From NCBI GenBank assembly GCA_001414345.1, contig LLCB01000057.1:168218-232217 (forward strand): 64,000 bases of DNA, in the 5' to 3' direction. This DNA comes from Hymenoscyphus infarciens (Eukaryota; Ascomycota; Leotiomycetes; Helotiales; Helotiaceae). How positions within the stretch are numbered: the stretch's first letter is position 1; each line of letters opens with the position of its first letter. Under the pieces are notes generated by a model, which saw only the letters and a list, made by a program, of their open reading frames with translations, did no database searches and had not been told where the DNA came from. Positions 10,665 through 22,127 of this stretch are shown here, in pieces. The translations under genes were made by a program, and so were the position numbers.

Positions 10665-12455
10665 TCTCTCTCTCTTAAAAAAGACTTGTCCTAAGTCTTC
10701 TCTCTCTTATCGTTTAAAGTCGAATCGAGATGCTATAGTATTATTGTCGGTAAGCGAGAAGGTTAGAGTCTAAATCGTAGCTGACCTAAGTTCGTAGATA
10801 CTTTGTTTATTAAAAATTAGTTATAAGTAAGACGAGATATCGAGATATTAGTTCTAAGATATCGATTTTAGGTCTAAATCGTAACTAAACTAATTCGTAG
10901 ATACTTATAAAAGAGACTTTGTTTCTAATCCTTCTATATTAAAGTAAGTATTCGCGTTTACTAAAAGAGTATAGTCTAATCTGTCTAGTAGGTCAGAGAA
11001 AGTTCAAAGTAAAATTAGAAAAAAGTTTAAAAGTTGAAAGTGAATTTAGAGTAGAGTTAGAGGTTGTTTAGTTAAGAGGTAGTAATAACTTAGCTAAGAG
11101 CTTACTTCGAGAGCGTACTAACTTATATCTAATTCAAATTCGAATAAAACTTCTAGCTCGCTAGAAGTGAAAAGAAAGTAAGACTCTTATAAGAGTTAAT
11201 AAGGTTTTAGCTAGTTAAAGGCGAAGTTATTACCGAAGTTATTGAAGTTAAAACTATTATCCGAAGTTTAGGATAATAAAAGGGGTGGTTTTAGCTAGTT
11301 AAAAGAGTTAATACCGAAGGTTATTATATTACCTTATTCCCTTTAGAGTACTTAAGAACTTAATCATCTTCTAATTTCAAAGAAAGAGTCGCTGTCGGAT
11401 TATAGAGAGTTTAGACGAGCTAAGGTGTGTTCTATATATAAAAGAAGCGTTCCGATTCTAGTATCTCTCTAAGTATAGCTATACTCGAAAAGCGACCTTT
11501 TAAAGTTAGTAAAAGTTTCTTTAGCGTATTCTTCTTCTAATTCCACATCTATCTCTTTTAGATAATATTCGGTTAGTATTATTAAAGACTACGATAACTT
11601 AGCTAAGAGCTCGCTTCTAAGTTTTGTCCTAATAGAAGGCGTATTTCGACCGATTCGTATCCGATTCGAGGGAAGTGGTAGGAAGGCATCAGAGGCAGCA
11701 GTGTCTCTTAAGCGAAAGAGGTCTGAATTCAGGCTTTAAAAGCAAAGGAGGGTTTGAACGAAAGTTCGAAAAAGGATCAGATTAGTAAGGGTTTAGAGAG
11801 TGTTTTTAACTTCGAAGTTCGCTTAGAATTATGTCCTCTATCTTAGCTAACTGATTATTTATCCTTTGTTTTTATATATCTCTCTCTCGTCTATATATCG
11901 TCTATATTTAAGAAGTCTTACTAGTCTCTTTAACCTTTATTATTTCTTCAGAATCTTCTAGATCTTAGTATATAGGTGTGATATAGAAAGGGTTTAGAGA
12001 GTCTTTCGAAAAGAGAGGTAGCTCTAGAAAGTCGTTTAACGCCTCGTAGTAGAACTAGTTCAACATTTTCGTCGATTTAGAGAGAGAGAGTAAGATTAGA
12101 TTCAGAAGCCTTCTAAATAACTTTATTAATAGTCGACTTATTTACTAAACCTATATATAGCAGTCTCTATATAGAGAGGGTTATTAGGATTCTAAACACT
12201 TAGCGTATTTAAATCCTATAATATATAAAACACGATTTTTACTAGCTATTTATAACTAATACTAAACTCTAATATTACTAGCTGTCTAGGAGATCTCTAG
12301 AATCCTAGCTATTTAAAGTTATCGTCGTTTAGGTCTAATTCTAGTCTAAAGCAAAAGGTATATTATCTAACTTCGAATTTAAAACAAAAGTAATAATAAG
12401 CTCGAAAGAGATATTATAAATGCTATTACTAGTAAAGAAGAGTTTTTCCTTTTTA
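10665..12455. other. AT-rich sequence between the two 291 bp repeats
   Basis: Somewhat less AT-rich than its surroundings, with several G/C-containing patches (11640-11850). No RT, integrase or transposase motif was recognised on either strand. A segment containing agctaagagct near 11095 recurs near 11598, hinting at an internal duplication. If the flanking repeats are LTRs this would be the internal domain of a non-coding (LARD-like) element. Confidence 0.4.
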
Positions 12456-12746
12456 TATAATAGTATAAAATATACACTATAGGAGAAGAGGTATATAGAA
12501 GTGTGTTTAAGACTAAATAACGTATATAAATACTAGGTACTAATATAGAAGAAAAGGAAAAACTATCCCTCTTCTACTCTAGAAGTAGGCTACTATATAT
12601 AAGAGATTCGGACAAAAGAGTCTAAAACCGACTAACGTTATACGTCGCCTACGTAATCTTTCTAAAATAGATAATATAAGATAATAACTACTAAAACCTT
12701 ATATATAACAGGTACTTCTAGCTATCTAGAATAGTATACTATTATA
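12456..12746 (+). repeat. 291 bp direct repeat, copy 2 (LTR or MITE)
   Basis: Second copy of 10374-10664, with the same 11 bp inverted termini TATAATAGTAT / ATACTATTATA. Confidence 0.7.
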
Positions 12747-13185
12747 ATAATATAAAAGAAGTATAAAAACAAAAGAAAACTATAAGTATATACGAAAACG
12801 AAAAAGGTTATTTAATAAAACACTAGCTACTAGTAACCTTCTAATATATTTATATCTCGATATCTAAATATATATAATATTATTTATTTCAAGAGTAGGT
12901 CTAACTATTATAACTTATTCTATCTATAGCGTAGCTCCTTTACTATATCTCTCGACTCTTAACACGATACTAGAGAAGAGAAGGGAATATATACAGGTAC
13001 TTACTAAATAGCTAAACTAAGAAATTCATAAAACATAGATAGCTCGAGGAAACCACGAGTAAACTACAAATATGAAAAGTACGCAGCGAGTAACTCACCG
13101 ATAACTTACGAGTAAGGTAAGCCAAACGAAGTAATAGTAAGTAGGTAAGCTTCAAACCAGTTGATATACTTTCTACTCTCACTCT
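12747..13185. other. Right edge of the AT-rich block and transition to ordinary DNA
   Basis: RIP-like composition continues to about 13010, then CpA and TpG reappear. No gene recognised. Confidence 0.4.
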
Positions 13186-13206
13186 CACCCCCCCCACCCC
13201 CCCCCC

Positions 13207-13242
<36 letters not shown>

Positions 13243-13344
13243 AAAAAAAAAAAAAAAAAGAAAAAAGAAAAAGAAAAAAGAAAAAGAAAAAAGAAAAAGA
13301 AAAAAGAAAAAGAAAAAAGAAGAAGAAAAAAGAAAAAGAAAAAT
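13186..13344 (+). repeat. Low-complexity poly-C / poly-A / purine tract
   Basis: A C-rich run at about 13188-13207 passes directly into about 40 A residues, then into repeated aaaaag/aaaag units to 13343. The long Lys- or Phe-rich ORFs predicted here on both strands are products of this tract and are not genes. The assembled length of such a tract is unreliable. Confidence 0.9.
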
Positions 13345-13523
13345 AGAATGGATTCTACGAGTGCTAAAGCAGATCATCCACGCGATCCATCTCAAAACAA
13401 CTCGCCCGTTTCCTTTCGTTGCTGAGATGTGAATGTGAAAAAGGTCAAGTCTACTTCTAGTGAACCAGGCTGGGAAAGATTTAGGTCGCTGCAGAAGAGG
13501 GTCTAACTGGCCTCAGTCAGTGG

Positions 13524-13751
13524 CTCTACGGGGACGGATGGAGAGGCGGATTTTGGTACTAGAGTCACGGTCGTAAAACTTTAATAAAACCACGACCAGG
13601 ACTAGAAAAGCTAGAAGCTTTGAGATGAGAGTTAATTAGTATCTGATATTTTTTGTTTTATTTCTGCGATTTTATTCTAGAACTTGAGAAGTTATAAGGT
13701 GGCAGGCGCTAGGCTGGACCAAAATCCGCCTCTCCATCCGTCCCCGTAGAG
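13524..13751. mobile_element. MITE with perfect 34 bp TIRs, 228 bp
   Basis: Positions 13524-13557 are perfectly complementary to 13718-13751 (CTCTACGGGGACGGATGG and on, inverted). Flanks repeat AGTGGCT on both sides, allowing a 3, 5 or 7 bp target duplication (TGG, GTGGC or AGTGGCT) depending on where the end is placed. The interior of about 160 bp is AT-rich and non-coding. Unlike the elements at 2.8-12.7 kb it shows no obvious RIP in its TIRs, so it may be younger or too short to be targeted. Confidence 0.8.
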
Positions 13752-14573
13752 TGGCTAGGTAGAGAGATAAGGAAGGGAGCTCGACCTCGATCCGCCTATA
13801 ATAATAGCGCAAGAACGACCAGCCAGGCAGAACGCACCCAAACCACATCAGTCACAACACATCAGTCACAACACCCAGCACCCAACACCCCAAAATCGCG
13901 AGCAAGAAAAAAAGAGTTATTAAAATTCATCTAAAAAAAGGTTCCCCCATCCCGCAATCGCAAAGGAAGAGGCAAGAGACATCTCTATTCAAAGGTCGTC
14001 GTCACAAGCGACGCCATGCGTGTGCTCATCTCTAATGGGTAGGTTCCAGCAAATCAATCCAGCCCGCGTAAAAAAAAAAGCAAGCCATCCTTCCCGCTCT
14101 GGGTAAGCTATGCAAAAAAACTCCATCCCATCCATCCCATCCCCGAAGAAGAAAAAGAGTCAAATCTATCTATCCCTCAAAGTAAACACCTCATTCATGG
14201 TAAGGAAAAAAAGGAAAAGATGCTCCTAGCCATCCTTCCCAAGTAATCATCTCTGGTATATGTACAATGGGTAGGCTAAAGTAAGTGTGTTACACCTTGG
14301 GAAGGGGCGAAGAAGCAAATGATGCTGACCGCCCCAGTGAGAAAGGAAAATCATGGGTATCGTAAGCTATCCTTCCCCGTGAAAGGGTAAGCTAATACCG
14401 AAAATGCAGACATGTATCCATCCGAAGCCAGACGCCGTGCAAATATCGAAGTCGTGTAAAGTAAAAAAGGCGAAAGCGAAGCGAGAGAGAGAAAACCATC
14501 AAGGTCTCCCCCTCAATAATGCAAGTCCATCATTCCATCGAAGCGAGGAAGATAGACAAGAAAAGCGGAGAAA
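13752..14573. other. Intergenic sequence, probable 3' region of the minus-strand gene
   Basis: Ordinary composition. A short tandem repeat of cacatcagtcacaa occurs near 13843-13873. Otherwise I see only A-rich and ccatcc-rich patches, with no ORF of interest. It probably includes the 3' untranslated region of the gene ending at 14574. Confidence 0.4.
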
Positions 14574-15359
14574 TTAAATGAGTTCAAACCCGTCATCCTC
14601 ATCTTCCACAACCTTGACACTATCCCGTGTAGCTTTCTGCTTAGGACTTCCCCTCTTCTTCTTTAGCACCGTCTTCTCCCCTTGTGCATCAAGAACCTCG
14701 TATTCACCCTTGATAATCTTCTCCGTTTGCTCAGCAATCCACTTCTGCTCCGCTTGTTCGATCAAAGAGCCAAGTTCGACCTTGGTGCCCTTTGCAGTTG
14801 GACTTGGTCCCTTGTTATCAAAGCTGTAGAGGATATCCGCATCGAGAGTGCTGATGGCTGGAGAGGTATTGTTGACATGTTGAGGGAGGATAGCGATGAG
14901 GGATTCGGAAAGAGGGGTGGAGGCGGTGGATTCGAGATAAGCGTCTGCCTTTCGGTCGAGACGGCCTTGGATTGTGCCCGAGTAGAAGGCGCCGGAACCA
15001 TTGTTGGAGAAGGGCTTGGGAGTTCGGTTGGCGTGGGTCTTGTTGCCACTGATGGAAAGAATTATTAGTTGGGGTTCTGCGGAGTGGGAAATGGGACTGG
15101 GAGATACTTACAGAATCGACTTGAAGGCATTAGGACGAACTTTGGCACGTTGCATGATCTCGGCTTTGGTTGGCTCCTTGCGTCCGTGGGCATTCCACTG
15201 ATACTCGGTCTGAATTACGCCATCGACGATAACCTCGTGAATAGGAGGAACTCCATGGTGTGAACGTGTACCATTGCTCCACTTCTGGTGATGCTCTCTA
15301 TCACGCTTGAATGGTACGGAAGCGGATCGGATATCGCGTTGTTGAAGGGAAGCCGACAT
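14574..15359 (-). CDS. Conserved-looking hypothetical protein, 2 exons, 240 aa
   Basis: Exon 1 is 15359-15112 and exon 2 is 15048-14574. The 63 bp intron (15111-15049) has donor GTAAGT, a CTAAT branch-like box and acceptor CAG, and joins the exons in phase to give 723 nt. I chose the ATG at 15357-15359 because an upstream TTG is not a eukaryotic start. The protein is soluble, with no signal peptide. A basic His-rich N-terminal half contains VIQTEYQWN; Pro/Ser/Asn-rich linkers follow at about 85-110, then a predicted helical segment near residues 175-195 (LIEQAEQKWIAEQTEKI). The tail is Lys-rich then acidic, ending DEDDGFELI. I do not recognise the family. It has the look of a nuclear or scaffolding protein, which is only an impression from composition. 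Confidence 0.75.
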
Positions 15360-16450
15360 GGTCAAGGGTGTTGTTGGAGAGGGGGGTAGTGGCGTTGGTG
15401 TTGTGGTGTTGAAGAGTAGCTTGCAAGAAGCTGTTTGCAGACAAGGTGAAGTTGGAGACTTGAAGAAGAAAGTTGAAGGGTTTAGTCAGAAGGTGACTCA
15501 ATGGAGGTTGAGTTGGTCTAAGGTCGGCTTCTTTGTTCCAGAGGTACCACTTGATGGCAATGCGGAAAGGGGAATGTTTGTGTTCTTTGATATCAAAGAA
15601 GAAGGTCGTCGAAAGGTTGGAAGGTTATTAGGAGATATAGAATGAAGTAGGTTATCGAAACTGTAGAAGTAGCAAGTTGCCGGATGACTCTTCTCTGGAT
15701 CCGAGTCACAGGAAATTGCGGATGGCGTAATAGTAAGATGAGGAAAGGGCAACCCGGATGACCACGCACAATTAAGTGGTAGCTAAGGGGGAAAAAGGTA
15801 CAAGTAGGCAGGAACAGAGAGACAAAGAGAGTGAAAGTAAGTAGCTGGTTCTGTTGTTGGTCCTCTTCGAGATCACGGCGAGTGAGTTAGGCGAGGAGGG
15901 GAGATGCAGATAAAGAAGGTCGGTTGGATAATTGGCAACTGAATGCAACTATCACTCTATGGAGAAGAAGAGGAAGATAAAAAAAGGAATATAAATAAGG
16001 ATGAATGTTTGTTTGTAGGATGGTTTGATGGTTTGTATGTTTGGTAGGGAGAGAGAAGGAGAAGAGAGGAAGGGGGGGGGGGGGGGGTCTCTTATTTACC
16101 TTGATGTCGTGGTCGTCTAGGACCAGCTGCCCACTCCCACTGCCACTGCCTGGCCTCGCCTGATCTGATAGGAGAGGACGGGAGACGGGACCTGAGAGGT
16201 GCAGGTGCAGGTGCTTCAGATGGCTGGTGGAGTCTCAGTTTGGCCATGGCCACTTGCCTACAGGTGCGCCCGTCATCACACACAGCGCCTGCTTGCAAAC
16301 AGCCCAGGGCTTTGGTGGCTGGAAGGACGAATGACCTCGGGTCAATAGGGTCATCGGACTTCTACTTCTGCCACTGACGACGCCGACAATACTATTCTAG
16401 AAGTATTGCATACATAGATAACGAAGCCTGCGAGACGAGGATGGGGATGT
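15360..16450. other. Upstream region of the 240 aa gene, with a poly-G tract
   Basis: Divergent ORFs here (for example 15358-15645 and 16092-16298) show no domain and are probably chance. A run of about 17 G residues lies at 16071-16087. The purine-rich plus strand at about 15780-16080 equals a pyrimidine-rich leader on the minus strand, consistent with promoter or 5' UTR of the gene at 14574-15359. Confidence 0.4.
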
Positions 16451-17539
16451 GAGGTGTTGGATGTGCGGGGTTTCAAAGCGCGCAAGCAGCAGGGCGATAA
16501 AGCTCCCCCAAGCCGAGGCGAGGCGAACGTGCATCATTTTATGCAGCCAGATAAGAATGTGTCACCACCAAACAATCAACACATGGGAAGTTGGATGGAA
16601 GAGAGAGCAAGAAGTCTAAGTCTAAGTCTACCAACTGTTGCCTCGCTCTCCAGGCACATGGGCAGGTTGCCTGGTTGTGTTTCGTGGCATAAATGGCATC
16701 ATTGATGTCATGATGCCTCTGGCCCTTCGGAAAACATGATCAAAAGTCCGGAACAAGGGATCGAAACCCGGGAGGTCCCGACAGCCTATGTATCACGTGA
16801 AGTGTTCTATTTATAACTTCGCCGTCTTATCTCATTTTGATAAGACAGCTCTGAAAGCGATGACATACCATACGAAACAGAACAGAGAGCTTCATTAGAA
16901 ACCAGCTTTTTCAGCTTATCGCTTCCAATTCCCGCCAATTCATCAGCCTGTTTTCATCGGCTAGGTACTCCACTGTACATGCTTACAAACCCAATCACAA
17001 CAATGGAAAGGCCAACGCCTCTCGTCAACCCACTCCCTTCTCACAGCCGTCCTTATTGGTACAAGTACACAGGTACAAGTACACAGGCACAAGGGTCACC
17101 AGGCACACCAACAGGAGGAAGCGCTAAGCTCACTAAGTAGCTCATTCCTCCATGTATTTCATTTCTCTTCCGGCATTCTTCATATTTATTGCTTTCATCT
17201 CGCGCAGCGCATGTTCTCATTCCCATTTCTTATTCGAATCATGAGTGTGGATGAGAGAAAATGAGACGATAGCTCGTAAGTACGGCAACGAGCGAGTAAG
17301 ATGAATCTGGGTTCCAGAGACCAAGTCTATGTGTGACCTTGGAAAGTGACAAGGCCTTGGGATAAGATGACGAGAGCTGAGATGAGTCCACCTGGTCGGG
17401 TCTTCTCGTATAAGACACGTGTTTTCGATATTTATCACGTGTCGATGTTTTTCCTATCTTTCTTACCTAGGTACTCCTCCGTACTTTTTTCTAGATTAAA
17501 TATTCCGATGTGGCTGCTTCGCTTTTAATACTTTCTGTC
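16451..17539. other. Intergenic sequence
   Basis: Ordinary composition and no supportable gene. Short tandem repeats are present: three copies of agtcta near 16613-16630, and ggtacaagtacaca near 17057-17085. The small ORFs at 16454-16705 and 17217-17438 lack any recognisable feature. Confidence 0.4.
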
Positions 17540-18000
17540 GAGAGAACGTTAAAGTGTTATAGTATTATATATAAGACTTTAATAACGAGGTTAGTTATAT
17601 AACTTAATAAGTACTCTACTTTCGATATAATATAGTAAAATAGAAGAATAATTCTCTAGTAACTTACTTATCTCCTAAGATTCTTATAGCTTACTTATAC
17701 TATTAGAGCTTACTTTTCAATTTAATTCTTAAAGCTTATTTTTATCCTCGTAGCTAACTCGACTCTTATAGCTTATATATTATTTTATTCCCGTTAGTCT
17801 AGCTTACTTATACTCTTCTAGCTTATTTGTTATCTTATAGCTTACTTAAGTAAATCTTTCTTCTCTCTAGACTTTCCTATCTATCTAAGTCTTTAGCTGT
17901 TTTATTATAGCTCGTAGACTAACTCGCGAGATACTATTACTATATTATAATACGCCGCGTCTTCTGAAAACAACTTAAGAAGCTATTCTAAAGCAGAGCT
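17540..18000. repeat. Short RIP-mutated island with degenerate tagcttactta repeats
   Basis: A 0.45 kb patch with the same CpA/TpG depletion as the large AT-rich blocks. Between about 17688 and 17850 the motif tagcttactta or tagcttattt recurs seven or eight times at irregular spacing of roughly 15-35 bp, suggesting a decayed minisatellite inside a transposon relic. Confidence 0.5.
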
Positions 18001-20402
18001 ACTTTCATCGTTGACTTCAAGTAGAGGTTTCTCTTATAGTTGTCTAACGGCTTTGTTATCGATTAGAAAGCCTTGTGCTCTGGACATTTATATATCTCTG
18101 CTGGTGCCATCTCTTCTTTACCTCGAGTCTGGTTGCTTTTGCTCTAAAACAATTAAGAAACTCCAAAACAATGAAGAAAGCGGTTGTCTTATGTAAGAGA
18201 CGAAGGATAGTCGAGAGGCGGTAATACAGCTCATTTCAGTAAGCGCGTAGCGAGAAATCCGGTGTGGCGAAAACAATTATGTGGGATTTTTCTCCCTACC
18301 TTTCTCTACAGAACAAATATAAGATACAGTTTACTGTTTACTTCGACAACGAGGTAGGTTGTGTAAAGCTGAAGTGTGACCCCACTTCTGAATGCTACTC
18401 AATGCTCACTCTATTTACTAGGACAACCTTCATCTCCTCGACATTACGACCCACCATTATCCCGTACTCTCATATTCTCAACTTGTCCAATTCTCTATTG
18501 GTGCATTATCCGTTATACCTTCCTCTTCTTGCCCGGTTTTAGCGCGCTGTTTCTTAGTGGCTTGACGTAAGCTTATAAGAGTTAGAGCGACCGAACTCAA
18601 GTCCCGTCTCTGTGGTGTCTCGTTGAGGTTTAAAAAAGCACGACCTTGACTTTCTCTAGTTCTACTTAAAGGAACCACGTAATTGGGTTCTCATTTTTAT
18701 TTCTTTGTAGACTTAAATAAGTAGCTGTTATACCTCGGGGCACCTCTAAGGGTCGATAATCCCGGGCTGATTTAGTAGTAAAAAAAATCGAGAACTGTTC
18801 CGTGAGCTCTAATTAACTAATGGACTAAGTTTTTGGTCTTTTTATCTAGGGTATTACATTATTCTATGGCTTTGATGGAATCGGCTTCGTGTTATCGACC
18901 TTTAAATGGCACCACGGGTGTACTCATCCGCGGGACAGATTATGCTTGCACGTAAACCACTTGAGATTCTTTTAATTACTACCAGCTTTTACTTTTGGCT
19001 ATCTTTGCGAGAGTGTTATCTGGCTATCCAAGTAAGCTAGATAGTATTTTCCTCCATCGCCTACTACTAAAAAGAGCGGGTTTAGAGTTCTTAAGTACTT
19101 AGTATACTCTGTCTTACGAATGAGTACACCAGGTGGGGTGCGTTTTAGTTTTACCAGGAGCGAGAATGGGGGTTGAACACGCGACCTAGACTTTTTGGAT
19201 CTTTGCAGGTGGGTTTTGAGGGGCTCTAAAATGAGCATTTTGTTCAAGGTTGTGAGTATTGTTTTTTGGCTTTTTGGAGGAAAGATCTGGGAAAGATGGG
19301 ATGTATTTGTGGTGGAATTAAGAATGAGGTACGAGGTTGGAAGAATCCCTACTAGATAGGAATTTTAAACGTGATATAAATTGACAATAAGGTATGCGTT
19401 ATTGTGTAGTCTTTCACGACCGAGATGTCTGGGAATTATGGTGTTACTGGGAGTGGAATGAATGAAATGATATTTGGTGTGTTCCATGGCGGGATGGCCA
19501 TGGAAAGTAGGAAACTATCTGAACCCATATAACTCTTAGGTTCTTGATCTGGAAATTGTCTATGTATTCATTGTTAGCGGAAACTTTCTATTCAAGAGAG
19601 CCTCTGAGGTCAAGGTAAATATTGTGGTGGAGGTTTGGGGTTACCGCTAAAATTATGTTCGTCGTGTGAAGCTCGAGTTTCATAGGATGCGTCAGTGGAG
19701 TGAGACAATGAGTACGTTGGCAAGTGTTACGACCTTTTGGATTTGCTTGTTCTCTTTGTTATGCCTATAGGTAGTCTGATCAATTGAAATATGTTACCTT
19801 TGAAAGAAAATAAACTATAGTGAACAAATTTACATAATTAGAAATAGACCTTATTTTGGAGTGGCTTTGCAGTACCTTCCTGAAACTCACTACCATTCCC
19901 AGGATACCCTGAAGTAAGAAAACTGCTTTTCAGTTTCATCGTAAGTCAAGTCTCTCTGTAGACGATTATACTGAAGTGAAGGGAATTGGCAACATATTAT
20001 TCATCTCCACGAATCGTTTAAGTTAGCAAGGAAACCAGGCTGCCAAAATTGCACTTTAGTGTTCCTGTCACCATACAAAATCAAACAAGTACGAAGCCAA
20101 GATAGTTAACGTTTCAAAATATGTGAATTTCATCAGTCCATTTGAACATTTGAGTGTTCTGAAAGAGTGGTCCTAAGTTCCAGCAGAGCAATTCCATCAA
20201 GTTAAAGCTCTCCCAGAAAATAGCCACCTAGAATCGAAAAAGAGCTTTCCATCATTCCAGCAATGAAAGTTCCCCTCCGAATGGGGCAGCGCCTGGGTAT
20301 CGGGTATCAATCTGCCTCTAAATATTTGCGTTCGAAAATCCGAATCCCGAAAACTCCCCCAAAGAAAATAAATGAGTTCTTGCCAAGAATGGGGAAGACT
20401 CT
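18001..20402. other. Intergenic sequence with transposon-edge debris
   Basis: Composition returns gradually to normal. Imperfect inverted segments lie at about 18732-18764 and 18888-18925 (shared core GGTCGATAA), possibly a decayed TIR element. From about 19250 to 20400 the DNA looks like ordinary intergenic and 3' UTR sequence. None of the small ORFs has a recognisable domain. Confidence 0.4.
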
Positions 20403-22127
20403 TTAAACACCATTGCATGTGCCCCAGTTGATGTTTTGTGGGTTGCTCGGGATGACACCTTGTGCCACCGCATCTATAGTTCCATTAGCAGCAGATCTAG
20501 CGAGACAAAAGCCCAAGTCAGCCAAGAAAAATCACGAACCTTGATAACCCCATCGATAATCACCCAATTGGGTCTTCCAACTCCAAAAGATCCAGCCGTT
20601 GGTATCGCGTTCATAAGCAATGATCTGAGCGGCAAACCACTGAGCATAGAATCCCTTATTTCCATCAGGATTCCAGTCTCCGTTCCATTGTACGGCGTCC
20701 GGGACTGATAGACTAAACTCTCCTACTATAGTAGGCCAGTTGCTGGTCGCTTCATTAGCACCACTGATGAATGTGGCATGGTAGATTAGTATATATAAGT
20801 ATGAATAGCTAGAACTACCCATGTGAAATAGAAGTATAAGTACTTCAGGGGGACGAACCTGAGGCGGTTGTTGTGGCATGCATCTTGGACGTAGGCGTTT
20901 TTGTCGACGGGTACAGAAGAATCCCATTTGGTATATCTAGATAGTTTAGCGATTGAATCAGAGATGGGGCTTGAAGGATTTACCGATGGTCGTCGTACGC
21001 CATGAACCAATCGTTTGGAAGGTGAGAGTGAGGGTCACCAGATCCCCACAGCGTATTCTAGAAATTATAAATGTCAGCATCGTCCTTTATATCCCGAGAT
21101 CCGTTAAGAAAGACATACCATGGCTTGAATGTGGAGAAGGTTGTTTTGCGTAATGCCTAGTGTGGCTTCTCGGCGTCTAACTTCCGCATAGGCATTAGGA
21201 TAGTAGTTGTCCAACAAACCAGGAACTGCCCCCGCATTTTGGATGGGCTCATTCACTACTTCGATCATTCCGACGTTTCTCCAAGCCCCTCTCGTGTGAA
21301 CAACCTCCGAAAGCCATCCCACGAATTCCACGGCGCGGTCATATTGGTATCCCTGGTAGAAGCCAGCGGTAGGTGCCATCTATCCAATTTCAGCTTTGAA
21401 ATTAAATAATAAGAGTTTGACTTGCTCACCTGTCCTGTAAATGGTTGTCTAGATTGCTGGGCACCAGGCGCTCCATGAACATCAAGAATGATGTACATTC
21501 CAGCATCGCTTGCCCATCCAACGAGTCGCTCCAAGTATGGAAAAGCACCTTGGGGCCAGTGTTCGCTATTTGAATAGACAAGTGGCTCAAGAAGCCAGTA
21601 ACCAAGGGGAATTCGGATGGTATTCAAGCCATAGCTGACCATTTGTGCAATATCACCTTGAGTGATCCAAGAGTTCCAGTGGTTTGCGAAAGCCTATGAA
21701 GAAGAGTCAGATTGCTTCTTAATTGAATATGGAGAGAGTAATTTCAGATTGTTCTTGGGGAGATTCAAAATGACATAAGATGTCCAAAGAGCGGAAACGA
21801 AACAAGAAATTGACATACTTGATTTGCTTGACCTTGTCCGAGGCCCATGACACAGTCAAACTCAGAGGCATAGGCACCACAGCCCATCGCATTCCATTCC
21901 GGTGTAGCCATCCATGGTTCAAAGACGAAGAGAGAACCCAGATTGACACCTCGAATCTTGGGAGTACCTGGAAGCCAACGCTTGGTGCTATTGCCGCTTG
22001 TTTCGGAGTGGTTGAATAGATTGGTGCCATCAACCGAGTATATTTCTTGATGCTCTCCAGGCATCCAAGCATGAACTTGGAATGCAAAGAGAGCCAAGAG
22101 AAGGCTTAGGTAGGTCTTGAGAGACAT
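20403..22127 (-). CDS. Secreted GH5 endo-beta-1,6-glucanase (GH5_15-like), 7 exons, 426 aa
   Basis: Exons (minus strand): 22127-21819, 21693-21430, 21379-21119, 21057-20984, 20936-20859, 20763-20540, 20473-20403. All six introns are GT-AG and the phases join exactly to 1281 nt. The start at 22127 gives a clean signal peptide ([20 protein letters not shown]), so the protein is secreted. The mature part opens with [17 protein letters not shown], then [11 protein letters not shown] and [10 protein letters not shown], the (beta/alpha)8 signatures of fungal GH5. The acid/base Glu is in VVNEP (about E235) and the nucleophile Glu in VGEF (about E344). Length and motifs fit GH5_15 enzymes such as Trichoderma BGN16-type, which hydrolyse beta-1,6-glucan (pustulan, fungal wall glucan). 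An exo-beta-1,3-glucanase assignment is the main alternative. Confidence 0.88.

Noticed and set aside
13012..13395. Phe-rich (minus) and Lys-rich (plus) ORFs
   Set aside because: Direct translations of the poly-A and aaaaag low-complexity tract.
16755..16790. tRNA-like segment GGGTTTCGATCCC on the minus strand
   Set aside because: Resembles a T-arm but has an extra base and no matching D-arm, anticodon arm or acceptor stem nearby.
19155..19185. tRNA- or SINE-like T-arm on the minus strand (GGTCGCGTGTTCAACCCC)
   Set aside because: Only a B-box-like segment is visible. No convincing A box, acceptor stem or cloverleaf could be built.
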